A stretch of 64,000 nucleotides of DNA from Thermoplasmata archaeon (GTDB lineage: Archaea > Thermoplasmatota > Thermoplasmata > Methanomassiliicoccales > Methanomethylophilaceae). Where the stretch lies: positions 104,494-168,493 of the forward strand of contig SUTB01000003.1 in NCBI GenBank assembly GCA_015063125.1. Direction: 5' to 3'. Shown one piece after another: positions 16,435-25,519 of this stretch; position 1 is the stretch's first letter, and the number at the start of each line of letters is the position of its first letter. The notes below the pieces were generated by a model. That model saw only the letters and a program-made list of their open reading frames with translations, made no database searches and was not told the DNA's origin. A program made the translations under genes and the position numbers.

Positions 16435-18375
16435 TCACTGTTTAGCAGAGGGGCAGGCCTTCTCTCCTTCTCCGGCGGATTCCATCAGTTTATCGTAGTA
16501 ATGGATGACCATACAGGACTTCTCGCACTTGCCGCATGACGTGCATCTGCCGGGATCGACCCTCATTCCGCCCTTGATGGTTATGGCATGGCGGTGGCAG
16601 CCCTTCGCGCATATGCCGCACTCAGTGCACAGCTCCGCCCTTATGAGGGCCTTGACCGCCCTCTCGAAAACGATCTTGGAGTTCTTGGCATCCGGAGCGG
16701 TCACCGAGACCTGCCCTCCGCCGAACAGCTTGGCCCTTCCGTTTGGCATCTTCAGCAGTGCTATCTCGAACTCCGAGGAGTACTTCACCTCCCCGACGGT
16801 CCTGAGCGCATCCTCCACATAGGAGAAGTCCCTGCTGCGGGGGACGTTGACGATGGCCTCCATGGAATACCCTCCTGCGGCGCAGGGCGATGCTCCTTTC
16901 AGCATCCTCATGCTGGGGCCTGAAGCCTTGGACGGTTTCAGGGAGATCCGCATCTCATCGGACAGTTGTATCATCTTGGGCGGAAGCACCTTCCATCTCC
17001 AGAATCCCATGTCGGCGTATTCCTTGGGAAGCCCCCTTTCCTCAGCGTACTTATGGAGGTAATCCTCCCATTCGGCATACAGGTCTGGATGGATCCTTCC
17101 GGTGTTCCTCCACTCGCTGGAAAGGCACGAGGGGCAGAGGTAGCAGCCAATCCTCTCGAAGTCCCTATCATACAATGGGTTGTACTCCAGTCCGAATGTG
17201 AGGATGTAGGCCCATACCTCAGCTGCGCACCAAGCCCTGATCGGATTGAGGTTGACCTGGTTGGGGACGAACGGGTTCTTCGTGACGAAACCGATGGTGG
17301 AACGTGCGTATGATTCCAGCCAGCGGTTGCCCTCCACGGTGATCGTCCCCTTGGGGAAATCCTCAGATATCATATCGGTGGTGGGTCCGAGCTTGCAGAC
17401 CTTGCAGCACCATCTGAAGTCCTTGGCCGGAGGACCGAATGTGTCGACGTTCTCCCAGAAACCGTCTTTGCCCTCGGCTATGTGGAGCCTGTTGCCGTGC
17501 TCCATTGCAAATGCCTTCACATAGTTCACCGTCTCCGGGAACTCCAGACCGGTGTCGATGTACATCAGTTCGAGGTCCTTCACCGCCTGTGAGGCGAGGC
17601 CGTAGGCCGCCAGGGAATCCTTCCCTCCCGAGAAGGATACTGTGATCGGGAGACCTTTCTGATTCTTCTCGTCCAGGAACCTCTTGATCTCCTTGACCGC
17701 ATGCCTGCTGATGCGTCTTATGTGATCCTTGTTCGCCTCGACGAAGGTCCTGAGGTCCGCATCCACAGGCGAAGGCTGCTCCGACGGGGCATTTAGATCG
17801 CGGATCTTCACCGCCTTCTCGGCGTTCTTCAGCTCCGTGCTGTCTGCCAGTGCTATTCCCGGGCCGACCTTCTGGCCCTTCCTTAGGATCAGCGTTTCCC
17901 CCGCCTTGAAGTCCCCAATTACATCGATGACGTTCTCGCCGGGGACCGACTTTCCCTTTAGATGCCCGGACATGCCCCCGAACACTACTATGTTCTTGGT
18001 GGCGACAGGGTTGAACATGTCCGCTCCTGGCTGTCTGATCTCCAGGACGATCCTGTCGGACCTCATATCGAATCTGAGTATCCCCAGAACGGAACCGTTG
18101 GCGACGATCTCGTCGGTACGGTCCTCTCCAGGGACCTTGTTGAAGAAGATTGCTTTGCCTTCCAGCGGTGTCGAGGTGCCGAAGGCATCCTTGAACAGGG
18201 ACAGGACCATGGGGATGCTGTCCCCCATGCATGGTCTGATGTCTCCCGGGCTGTTGATCTCGAACTCCCTCCCTTGGGAGCCGCAACTGGAGCAGGACTC
18301 GCCTAGTATGAGGGTGCCGCAGCCGTCGCACCATCTGCGTACCTCCTTCCCGTGGGCGATATTCTTTTGGACCAT
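16435..18375 (-). CDS. PAPS-reductase-like protein with zinc and ferredoxin domains
   Basis: A 646-aa fusion. The N-terminal zinc ribbon has CDGC and CSSC (residues 17-35), followed by a PUA-like beta domain to about 190. A PP-loop ATPase/sulfotransferase domain carries SFSGGKDSLAAYG near residue 245, with CCKVCK and CYLCPSC pairs that probably hold a cluster or zinc. The C-terminus has two [4Fe-4S] motifs (CTECGICAKGC and CTSCGKCEKSC). Methanogens commonly carry such a multi-domain protein; its role in sulfur handling or tRNA/cofactor thiolation is not settled. A true assimilatory PAPS reductase is unlikely without ATP sulfurylase nearby. Start at ATG 18375. Confidence 0.85.
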   Translation of the reverse strand: MVQKNIAHGKEVRRWCDGCGTLILGESCSSCGSQGREFEINSPGDIRPCMGDSIPMVLSLFKDAFGTSTPLEGKAIFFNKVPGEDRTDEIVANGSVLGILRFDMRSDRIVLEIRQPGADMFNPVATKNIVVFGGMSGHLKGKSVPGENVIDVIGDFKAGETLILRKGQKVGPGIALADSTELKNAEKAVKIRDLNAPSEQPSPVDADLRTFVEANKDHIRRISRHAVKEIKRFLDEKNQKGLPITVSFSGGKDSLAAYGLASQAVKDLELMYIDTGLEFPETVNYVKAFAMEHGNRLHIAEGKDGFWENVDTFGPPAKDFRWCCKVCKLGPTTDMISEDFPKGTITVEGNRWLESYARSTIGFVTKNPFVPNQVNLNPIRAWCAAEVWAYILTFGLEYNPLYDRDFERIGCYLCPSCLSSEWRNTGRIHPDLYAEWEDYLHKYAEERGLPKEYADMGFWRWKVLPPKMIQLSDEMRISLKPSKASGPSMRMLKGASPCAAGGYSMEAIVNVPRSRDFSYVEDALRTVGEVKYSSEFEIALLKMPNGRAKLFGGGQVSVTAPDAKNSKIVFERAVKALIRAELCTECGICAKGCHRHAITIKGGMRVDPGRCTSCGKCEKSCMVIHYYDKLMESAGEGEKACPSAKQ

Positions 18376-18435
18376 GCCTGCTCCTTCCGTATTCTGATAA
18401 TCGAGATTCCATAAATGGATTGTCTTCTAAGACGT

Positions 18436-19149
18436 TCAGTCCCTGAAAAACGTCGGTATCTCCGATATCGATGAAACGATGCCGTTCTCCCTGGACGGTC
18501 TCGAGGGATCTATCAGGAATGATCCCCTCATCCCGAATCTCCTGGGCCCGAGGAAATCCTTATCCTCGCTGTCACCGGCGAAGAAGCAGTCGCTCCTTTT
18601 CATCCCCAGCGAATCTATGGCGGCCTGGTAGGCGTTGTCGTGCGGTTTCCTGTATCCGACATCGGCGCTGCTTACGACAGCGTCTATGAGATGATCGAAG
18701 CCGACATCCTCCAGCAACCCCTTGACCACGATGCCGCGATAGGATGTGTTGCTCAGGACGCCTATCTTGTAACCTCTGTCCCTGAAGTAGCGGAGCGTGT
18801 CCTCCGCACCCTCCACTGGGATGAATGTGTGGGTGGACCTCATCATCACGTTCTCCGCCTCGAGGCTGTCGTTCTCCGTGTGGAAGGCCTCGTCCATCCT
18901 CTCCAGCAGATAGGTTATAGACATCTCCCTGTGCGGCCCATGGTTTCCCTCGAACTCGGAGACGATCTTCTCGTACTCCTTCTGGACGTCATCCTTCTCC
19001 GCATCCGGGAACAGCCTGTAGAATGCCGAATAGATATCATCGAGGTTCCCGAATCTCGCTCTGACCAGCGTTCCGTACATGTCGAATATGAACGCCCTCT
19101 TGGATTCATCGGGGTCGTGTAGGAAGCAGAGGCTGCGATTGACGTCCAT
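18436..19149 (-). CDS. HAD-superfamily hydrolase
   Basis: Soluble phosphatase-like protein of 237 aa. Motif I is FIFDMYGTLV with the nucleophilic aspartate near residue 22. Motif II is the serine/threonine in GVLSNTSYRG. Motif III is the lysine in YRKPHDN, and motif IV is FFAGDSEDKD. An alpha-helical cap lies between motifs I and II, as in the phosphoglycolate phosphatase/haloacid dehalogenase subfamily. Substrate not predictable. It stands alone, divergent from the site-2 protease gene. Confidence 0.85.
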   Translation of the reverse strand: MDVNRSLCFLHDPDESKRAFIFDMYGTLVRARFGNLDDIYSAFYRLFPDAEKDDVQKEYEKIVSEFEGNHGPHREMSITYLLERMDEAFHTENDSLEAENVMMRSTHTFIPVEGAEDTLRYFRDRGYKIGVLSNTSYRGIVVKGLLEDVGFDHLIDAVVSSADVGYRKPHDNAYQAAIDSLGMKRSDCFFAGDSEDKDFLGPRRFGMRGSFLIDPSRPSRENGIVSSISEIPTFFRD

Positions 19150-19234
19150 GAGAATAGGATGGATACCAGGAATATAACGGATGGTACGGGTGGTCCGATG
19201 ATACCCTTATCTACGGAGACGGTATCGAAGTTGC

Positions 19235-19921
19235 ATGGACGACGACTACTACGACGGTCTGCAGCGCGTGAATCCGGGATACGGAAAGCCCAGATTCAGT
19301 AAGACGGAGATCAGGGACATACTGATCTCGATACTGGCCCTCGGCATAGCGTTCACGCTGCTGTACAGGAACAACCAGTCATTCCTCTACTTCTTCTCAG
19401 TAACGTTAGGTGAATCTCTGAAATACGTCGGTCTGTTCGCCCTTTGCCTGGCCCTGGTGGTTGTCAGTTTCCTGTTCCACGAGTTCGGCCACAAGTTCGT
19501 GGCCCAGAAACACGGGCTCTGGTCGGAGTTCCGCATGTGGCCAGCAGGCCTGTTCCTCACGATCCTTACATCCCTTTTTGGATTCCTGTTCGCAGCACCC
19601 GGAGCAGTGATGATCTACGGCAACATGGACAAGGCCACCAACGGGAAGATCAGCATAGCAGGTCCGGCTGTGAACGTCGTGATGGCGTTCATAGGCATCA
19701 TCGGATGCTTCCTGTTCAACTACACCGGATGGGTGATCTTCTTCTACATGCTGGCGCACCTGAACGCATTCCTGGCGATATTCAACCTGCTCCCCATACC
19801 TCCTCTGGATGGATCCAAGATCCTCCCGTGGAACATCGTCATCTGGGGAGCGGCTATAGCCATAGCCGCGGGTGAGCTGCTGTTCACAATGTACGGATTG
19901 CCTACCCTGTACTGGGGATGA
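19235..19921 (+). CDS. Site-2 protease family protein (M50)
   Basis: An intramembrane metalloprotease of 228 aa with roughly six membrane segments. The zinc motif HEFGH sits in the second segment, and the third zinc ligand is in NLLPIPPLDGSKI near residue 190, the standard M50 pair. A hydrophilic N-terminal tail of about 25 residues precedes the first segment. No PDZ or CBS domain is present. Substrate unknown. Confidence 0.9.
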   Translation: MDDDYYDGLQRVNPGYGKPRFSKTEIRDILISILALGIAFTLLYRNNQSFLYFFSVTLGESLKYVGLFALCLALVVVSFLFHEFGHKFVAQKHGLWSEFRMWPAGLFLTILTSLFGFLFAAPGAVMIYGNMDKATNGKISIAGPAVNVVMAFIGIIGCFLFNYTGWVIFFYMLAHLNAFLAIFNLLPIPPLDGSKILPWNIVIWGAAIAIAAGELLFTMYGLPTLYWG

Positions 19922-20038
19922 ATCAGTAACGACCCCCAGCAAACCGCTTATTCCACTCTTCTGGACTATCCTATTTTTATATTCATAAAGATGTTTTATC
20001 CTCCAATACGGTTCAGAAAGAACCGTAGAAGTGATACT

Positions 20039-20587
20039 ATGAATTTCTGGCAGATCCTATCATTGATTTTCGGGATCATCATGATCGTTGTGGGCTTCTA
20101 CTGCTTGTTCTGGCCTGGGATCACATTCGCGATGCTCGGACTGGTCATCGGTGTGGTCATGGTCATGGATGGAATAACGAGGTTATTCGTATGGAGCGAC
20201 CTCAAGAAGGAAGGAGCGAACGATTCACTGTTCCTCATGGGCGGAATACTGTCCCTCGTATTGGGATTGATCATCGTCTGCAGCGCTGCAGCCCAGTTCA
20301 TGCTCGATGTTATCATCGCTTACGGAATCGGAATCTGGTTCCTGATCATCGGAATTATCACAATGATTCGCGGATTCAAACTGCGCAACATCCATGAGGA
20401 CCACGACACCGTCCTCATAGGAAAGCACTGGTATCTCAGTGTCATCCTCGGACTCATCGTCGCAGTGGTCGCGATCCTTGCACTGATCAACCCCTCAATC
20501 ACGATGATCGCTACGGGGATCCTGATCGGTCTCGCGATCATATTCCTCGGTACCAACCTGGTAGCTTCGTCCTTCGACGGATACTGA
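20039..20587 (+). CDS. DUF308/HdeD-like membrane protein
   Basis: A 182-aa protein made of six closely spaced membrane segments in three similar pairs, as in the HdeD/DUF308 family. It begins MNFWQILSLIFGIIMIVVG. The start at 20039 is preceded by GTGAT and lies about 60 bases after a TATTTTTATATT box (19971-19982). In bacteria HdeD is linked to acid stress; no function is known in archaea. Followed immediately by a clear terminator. Confidence 0.8.
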   Translation: MNFWQILSLIFGIIMIVVGFYCLFWPGITFAMLGLVIGVVMVMDGITRLFVWSDLKKEGANDSLFLMGGILSLVLGLIIVCSAAAQFMLDVIIAYGIGIWFLIIGIITMIRGFKLRNIHEDHDTVLIGKHWYLSVILGLIVAVVAILALINPSITMIATGILIGLAIIFLGTNLVASSFDGY

Positions 20588-20596
20588 AACCATTCA

Positions 20597-20617
20597 AGGG
20601 GCATCCGCCCCTGTTTT
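20597..20617 (+). terminator. Terminator of the DUF308 gene
   Basis: AGGGGC (20597-20602) pairs with GCCCCT (20607-20612), followed by GTTTT. It lies ten bases after the stop codon. Confidence 0.65.
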
Positions 20618-20634
20618 CATGATTATATAGAATT

Positions 20635-20655
20635 CCGGTCGGGGGACCCGACCGG
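20635..20655 (-). terminator. Hairpin after the GlcD-type gene
   Basis: Perfect nine-base arms CCGGTCGGG (20635-20643) and CCCGACCGG (20647-20655), located 12 bases beyond the stop of the minus-strand oxidase gene. The T run is weak. Confidence 0.5.
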
Positions 20656-20667
20656 GTTGAAAGGGAT

Positions 20668-22098
20668 TCAATCGAGTTTGCAGGGGTACCTGAGGTTCCT
20701 GAGGATCGATCCGGTCCACTGCTCCGATTTGCCGGGGTTCAGGATGTTGTCGGGATCGAACGCTGCCTTGACGGCCCTGATGGTGTTGAGCTCCGATGCC
20801 CTCTCCTTCTGGTAGTTGGGTGCCTTGGAGATTCCCACACCGTGCTCTCCTGTGACGGTCCCTCCGAGCTCGATGCAGACATCGAAGATCTCATTCACCG
20901 CGCTGATTCCCCTCTCCCACTCGTCCTTGTCGGTGGGGTCGATGACCATCTTGGTGTGGAGGTTACCGTCAGATGCGTGTCCGTAGGTCGCTACGGTCAC
21001 CCTGTACTTGTCCGCGATCTCCTGGAATGCTTTCACCGCATCGGGGACCTTGGAGATGGGTACTCCCATATCGTCTGCGAGAGAGACGGATGAGCATCCG
21101 GGCTTCAGTGCCGCGAGGGAGACCATGACGGACTTCCTGGCATCGGTCCACTTGTTGATCAGCGCCTTGTCCTTGGTGGGCTCCACGGAGATAGCTCCGT
21201 TCTGCTTGGCGATGTCCGCGACGATCGCTATGTCCCTGTCGACGATCTCGTCGCTCTCTCCGTCCGCCTCGACTATTATCAATGCGCCGCAGTCTGGAAG
21301 GGGGTGTCCCCTGGCCTTGTTGACCGCGTTGATGCTCGTGCTGTCCATGAGCTCGCAGGATGCGGGGATCAGAGGCTTGGCGATGATAGCGGATATGCAC
21401 TTGCCTGCTGCGACGACATCCTCGAAGCAGCAGAGGCAGTATGCCGACTTCTTCGGCTTGGTGGTGATCTTGAATGTGATCTCTGTAATGACGCCCAGGG
21501 TTCCCTCGGAACCGCACATGAAGCGGGCCAGCTGGTAGCCTGATGCGTCCTTGATGGTCCTTGTTCCGCAGCGGACGATCTCCCCGTCGGCCTTGACGAA
21601 GGTCAGTCCCATGACGAAGTCCCTGGTCGCTCCGTATTTGACCGCACGCATGCCGGATGCGTTGGTGGCGACCATCCCTCCAACCTGACAGGCCTCGGCG
21701 GAACCGGGGGACGGGGGGAAGAAGAAACCGTACTTCTCTAACTCGGCGTTCAGATCGTTGTACACACAGCCTGCCTGGACATCCACCCAGAGGTCCTCGA
21801 CGCTCACCTTGAGCACCTTGTTCATCCTCTGCATGGCGAGGACGATACCTCCCTTGATCGGGACGGCTGCGCCGCACAGTCCCGTTCCTGACCCTCTGGG
21901 GGTCACCGGGATCTTGTACTTGGAAGCGACCTTCATGATCTCCGATACCTGCTCGGTAGAGGTCGGCTGGATGACCATGTCGGGGTCGTTATGGAAGATC
22001 GATGCGTCGAATCCGTATGTGTACAGGACCGACGGTGCCACGGAGTACCCGTCCTTTCCTACAATCCTCTCAATCTCATCGATTACCTTCTGTTCCAT
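20668..22098 (-). CDS. FAD-linked oxidase, GlcD/D-lactate dehydrogenase type
   Basis: A 476-aa flavoprotein of the D-2-hydroxyacid dehydrogenase group. The FAD-binding-4 domain contains PVTPRGSGTGLCGAAVP near residue 60 and GGMVATNASG near 145. The C-terminal oxidase domain contains the metal-site histidines in YGHASDGNLH and the end motif TGEHGVGISK. Substrates of relatives are glycolate, D-lactate or related acids, with a separate iron-sulfur partner often accepting electrons. No such partner is adjacent. Transcribed alone. Confidence 0.88.
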   Translation of the reverse strand: MEQKVIDEIERIVGKDGYSVAPSVLYTYGFDASIFHNDPDMVIQPTSTEQVSEIMKVASKYKIPVTPRGSGTGLCGAAVPIKGGIVLAMQRMNKVLKVSVEDLWVDVQAGCVYNDLNAELEKYGFFFPPSPGSAEACQVGGMVATNASGMRAVKYGATRDFVMGLTFVKADGEIVRCGTRTIKDASGYQLARFMCGSEGTLGVITEITFKITTKPKKSAYCLCCFEDVVAAGKCISAIIAKPLIPASCELMDSTSINAVNKARGHPLPDCGALIIVEADGESDEIVDRDIAIVADIAKQNGAISVEPTKDKALINKWTDARKSVMVSLAALKPGCSSVSLADDMGVPISKVPDAVKAFQEIADKYRVTVATYGHASDGNLHTKMVIDPTDKDEWERGISAVNEIFDVCIELGGTVTGEHGVGISKAPNYQKERASELNTIRAVKAAFDPDNILNPGKSEQWTGSILRNLRYPCKLD

Positions 22099-22158
22099 GC
22101 GAACACCTTGTGCGCACGATTACAGTACATCGGATTTAAACGTACGGTTGAACGGAAC

Positions 22159-23064
22159 TTAATTTTCGGCGACGCATCTGGCTACCGCCGTCGCTATGGT
22201 GTCCAATATGGACATCCCGGAGACATCCTGCAGCAGACCGGTGCGCATGAGCCTGCGGACGACCTTGAGGGCAGTCTCCTCTTCCAGCAGGCCCCACTGG
22301 ACCTCGTGATAGATGTGCAGGGCCGCAGATACGGCACCGATCGCAGAGGGCTTGGGGTTTCCGGCGATGACCTTCACCAGGAACAGCGACATGTCCTGGC
22401 TGCCGGAGAGGTTGTACAGCTTCTCCTGGTCGTATCCGTACGGTTCGAGCATGCCCAGCAGGTTCATGCGGTTAACGATGGTGACGCCGTTCTCCGCGGC
22501 GGATGCCTTGACGGCCTCGATTGTGGAGCACCCTATGAGTTCTCCCAGCTTGGTGTGCTTCCCGGCTCCGCGCAGGTACATGCGCGATCCCCTGTCGCGG
22601 ATGACGAGGATGTTCTGCTTGACCGCTCCCGAGGGGATCAACGAGGAATACGCCAGACCTAGGTCCTGAAGAGATGCGGTTATGCCCTCGGTTGCCGTTA
22701 TCCCCGCCCTGGCCATGGCCGAATCGGGAAGATTCGAATCTATGAGAAGTATTAGGAGGATCTCTCCCTGGCCGCTGCCGGCCTCCTCGCCTGCCCTGAT
22801 GAGCCCACCGTTCAGATCGGCGAATGCGATGGCGGTGACGAAGGTCGAACCGTAGGACAGCTCCGATATGCTGAACTTGGTGGGATCGCCGTCGATGTGC
22901 ACGTACAGGTTGCCGTCGCGGTACGACGTCTCCCCGTTCCCCGCGTGGATGTACTTAACTCCCTCCACCAGGCCGATCTCGGTGCTGGTGAGGATGTCGT
23001 GGTCCGAATCCGAGAAGAATATCGATAGCTCGTCGATGTTCCTCTGGATGATCTCACTGCCCAT
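22159..23064 (-). CDS. Divergent CbiZ paralog
   Basis: A 301-aa protein related to adenosylcobinamide amidohydrolase. The C-terminal half keeps the family features: an ITATEG-type strand, a conserved Ser/Gly-rich loop, and the segment GAGKHTKLGELIGCSTIEAV. The N-terminal part differs from the adjacent CbiZ, lacking its Asn/Gly-rich loops. Its start overlaps the end of the CbiZ gene by 11 bases, so the two arose by tandem duplication and are co-expressed. It may act on another corrinoid intermediate, form a heterodimer with CbiZ, or be losing activity. Ends in TAA. Confidence 0.7.
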   Translation of the reverse strand: MGSEIIQRNIDELSIFFSDSDHDILTSTEIGLVEGVKYIHAGNGETSYRDGNLYVHIDGDPTKFSISELSYGSTFVTAIAFADLNGGLIRAGEEAGSGQGEILLILLIDSNLPDSAMARAGITATEGITASLQDLGLAYSSLIPSGAVKQNILVIRDRGSRMYLRGAGKHTKLGELIGCSTIEAVKASAAENGVTIVNRMNLLGMLEPYGYDQEKLYNLSGSQDMSLFLVKVIAGNPKPSAIGAVSAALHIYHEVQWGLLEEETALKVVRRLMRTGLLQDVSGMSILDTIATAVARCVAEN

Positions 23065-24208
23065 TCGACGACCTCCTTTCCCTGACCACTTCCATGAGCT
23101 TCAGCGCGGATGCGTACGACAGCACATCCGGTATCGTCTCGGCGAAGTCCAGCCTGAGCCTCTCCACAGGATCGGTCACCGGCTGCAATACGAGATCCTC
23201 GCAGACGCTCCTGGCAAGCTCTATGCCGTCCAATTCCGACATCAGCCCGTTGCGGACGTCGTCCGCTATGTTCAGCACAGCGGATACAACCGCGGTGTTG
23301 TACGGATCCTTCCTGATCGCTTCCAGTGCGGACAGCAGCTCGTCCATGGTCGCTGGGAAGCGGATCTCGTCCCTGATGCCGTCCATGCTGTATCTGGACA
23401 TCAGCACAAGCGGGTCCCACTGCGATCTAGGGTTCATACCGGTCTGAAGATCGAACGTCTTCCTTAGGGCCTGCTTCATGCATTGGGAGATGGTCCTAGC
23501 CAGCTCGGAGTCCCTTGGTATGGATTCTATCCTCTCGGAGGAGATGGTGTTGGAGATGATCGTGACCTGATCGGTGCCTGAACCGGTGGCGATGCCTTCG
23601 CTGTAAAGGCTCCTGGCCTGCAGCTCCTGTATGACGCAGCTCTTCGCCTCCGTGGCGATGAGCATGGCTTGGAACATGGCGCCGTCGGATAAATTGGCAT
23701 CCAATGCCATGAGTGTGATTATCGTGCCGGGTTTCTCCTCGTACATCGATTCCGACTCGTCGTAATCGGCAGGGTCTCCTGCGCGGCCTCCGTTGCGCCT
23801 GATGCCGCCTGTCACCGCCAGGGATACCTTCACGCCGTTGGCGGAGACCTCGTTGACGATAGCTGCGTTCTCCATGTTCGCAGCGGTGCCTTGGAAGATC
23901 GTCCTCTGGGGGTCGAGGCCCAGCTTCTGTGCGTAGGCCATGTTCATCCTGTCGTAGGTACCAAGACCTCCCTTCATGCAGGTGTACTCGACCTTGCCGC
24001 CCATGGCGGACACGTTGACGACCGCCTGCGGGGAATCCATGAATCCCCCGTTGGTGAACCCTGAGGAAAGCGTCCTGAATCCTGCGTTGGGCATCAGGAG
24101 GATCATCGCCCTCCCCTGTCTGAAAACCGTGATGCCCGAGCACATCCTCCCGAACTCCCTGCGGTCGGTGGTGACCTCGGCCTCGATGATGTCTTCCCAT
24201 GTTAGCAT
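23054..24208 (-). CDS. cbiZ: Adenosylcobinamide amidohydrolase
   Basis: Removes the aminopropanol side chain from adenosylcobinamide to give adenosylcobyric acid. This lets archaea rebuild salvaged corrinoids with their own lower ligand. Family features include the N-terminal strand GITVFRQGRAMILLMPNA, an SSGFTNGGF loop, a glycine-rich RRNGGRAGDPADYDE segment, and a TGSGTDQVTIIS strand. At 384 aa it has a C-terminal helical extension beyond the usual domain. It heads the two-gene CbiZ operon. Corrinoid salvage suits a methylotrophic methanogen that depends on corrinoid methyltransferases; that link is inference. Confidence 0.82.
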   Translation of the reverse strand: MLTWEDIIEAEVTTDRREFGRMCSGITVFRQGRAMILLMPNAGFRTLSSGFTNGGFMDSPQAVVNVSAMGGKVEYTCMKGGLGTYDRMNMAYAQKLGLDPQRTIFQGTAANMENAAIVNEVSANGVKVSLAVTGGIRRNGGRAGDPADYDESESMYEEKPGTIITLMALDANLSDGAMFQAMLIATEAKSCVIQELQARSLYSEGIATGSGTDQVTIISNTISSERIESIPRDSELARTISQCMKQALRKTFDLQTGMNPRSQWDPLVLMSRYSMDGIRDEIRFPATMDELLSALEAIRKDPYNTAVVSAVLNIADDVRNGLMSELDGIELARSVCEDLVLQPVTDPVERLRLDFAETIPDVLSYASALKLMEVVRERRSSNGQ

Positions 24209-24307
24209 CGGAAATCGGTACAGTATCGCGGTCTATCTATTATTACGTGCGCAATGGACAATTCCCTGTCGCAACTTTTTATCTATGATGATGCGCTCCC
24301 TTTGATT

Positions 24308-24934
24308 ATGAAGACAACGATCGTACTTCTCGGACCCCCGGGAGCAGGAAAGGGAACCCAGGGAGAGAAACTCACAGATGAATTCGGATACGTCAGGCTC
24401 TCCACCGGAGACATGCTCCGCGAAGCCGTGAGGAACGGGACCGAACTGGGAAAGAAGGCCAAGGAGTACATGGACTCCGGAGCACTCGTGCCCAACGACC
24501 TCATCATCAACCTCATGAAGGAGAAGATCGCCACAGTCAAGGGCGGAGTTCTTCTCGATGGATTCCCCAGAACCGTCGAGCAGGCCGATGCGCTCGGAGA
24601 GGTCATGAACGTCGACCTCGCACTGAACTTCGATGTCCCTGATGAGGAGCTCATCTCCAGGCTCACCAAGAGGCGCTCGTGCCCCAACTGCAACGCTGTA
24701 TACCACCTCGTCACGAAGAAGCCCGCGAAGGACGGTATCTGCGACAAGTGCGGAGCGGAGCTCTACCAGAGGGACGACGACAAGGAAGAGACCGTCAAGA
24801 ACAGGCTCGAGGTCTACCACAAGAACACACAGCCCCTCATCAACTACTACGAGAAGAAGGGCTGCCTCGTCACCATCCCCTCCACGGGAAGCATCGACGA
24901 GATCTTCGAGCAGGTCAAGAAGGCAATCCAGTGA
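24308..24934 (+). CDS. adk: Adenylate kinase
   Basis: Balances ATP, ADP and AMP in the cytoplasm. The P-loop is GPPGAGKGTQ at residues 8-17, the AMP-binding segment is RLSTGDMLR, and the LID region carries a four-cysteine zinc site (CPNC and CDKC). This is the long bacterial-type enzyme (208 aa) rather than the short archaeal AdkA type. The codon pattern resembles its neighbours, so any transfer is old. ATG 24308 is chosen because the P-loop then lies at the usual distance. Ends at a strong terminator. Confidence 0.94.
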   Translation: MKTTIVLLGPPGAGKGTQGEKLTDEFGYVRLSTGDMLREAVRNGTELGKKAKEYMDSGALVPNDLIINLMKEKIATVKGGVLLDGFPRTVEQADALGEVMNVDLALNFDVPDEELISRLTKRRSCPNCNAVYHLVTKKPAKDGICDKCGAELYQRDDDKEETVKNRLEVYHKNTQPLINYYEKKGCLVTIPSTGSIDEIFEQVKKAIQ

Positions 24935-24939
24935 AAACA

Positions 24940-24965
24940 GGGGGGTTCGCCCCCCTTTCCTTTAG
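24940..24965 (+). terminator. Terminator of adk
   Basis: GGGGGG (24940-24945) and CCCCCC (24950-24955) with a TTCG loop, followed by a T/C-rich run to 24965. Confidence 0.75.
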
Positions 24966-25061
24966 TTTGATATCTTTTACAGTTCAATTCATTTGACTAA
25001 TGGTCAAACCATATACCGTTGATTCAATCCTCTTTATACACAGGATGCGTAATCAGCCGTT

Positions 25062-25361
25062 ATGATTTCCAAATTCCATGTCTCCGACAGGAACGTAGTG
25101 GGGCTCTTGCTGATCCTCAGGGAGGACAACAACTTCAACTCCGGCAAGATGGTCTCCATAAACATGAGCTACGGAAATGTCAGGGACGCCGCGGTGCACC
25201 TCAGGGATGCCGGACTTCTGACATCCGAGGAATCCCCGGAAAGGAAGGGGAAGACTATGTGGCGCCTGACTCCCGAAGGCAGATCGGTGGCAGACAACCT
25301 AGCAGAGGCTGAGAGCGGCCTGAACAAAGCCATGGCGGCTCAAAAGTATTATAAGCAGTGA
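25062..25361 (+). CDS. Small winged-helix DNA-binding protein
   Basis: A 99-aa protein with the layout of a MarR/PadR-type winged helix. Helices around residues 8-60 include SINMSYGNVRDAAVHLRDAG as the recognition region, and the wing reads RKGKTMWRLTPEGRSVADNL. There is no ligand domain. The start lies about 26 bases from the CTTTATACA element at 25029-25037, so it is probably leaderless. Followed 20 bases later by tRNA-Gln. Target unknown. Confidence 0.75.
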   Translation: MISKFHVSDRNVVGLLLILREDNNFNSGKMVSINMSYGNVRDAAVHLRDAGLLTSEESPERKGKTMWRLTPEGRSVADNLAEAESGLNKAMAAQKYYKQ

Positions 25362-25380
25362 GAGAATCGGGAGTCTCGAT

Positions 25381-25453
25381 AGCCTCGTAGTGTAGTGGTC
25401 AATCATTGGAGACTCTGGATCTCCGGACCCAAGTTCGAATCTTGGCGAGGCTA
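25381..25453 (+). tRNA. tRNA-Gln(CTG)
   Basis: 73 bases starting with A1-U72, as in other archaeal Gln tRNAs (AGCCTCG pairing with CGAGGCT). The anticodon stem GGAGA/TCTCC encloses CTCTGGA with anticodon CTG. The T loop is TTCGAAT and the discriminator is A. No intron. Confidence 0.93.
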
Positions 25454-25519
25454 CTCTTCTTCCCCATTCTTACCTGGACCAGCGATTATTATATTACCTC
25501 TCTCGCGTTACGTTCGTAC

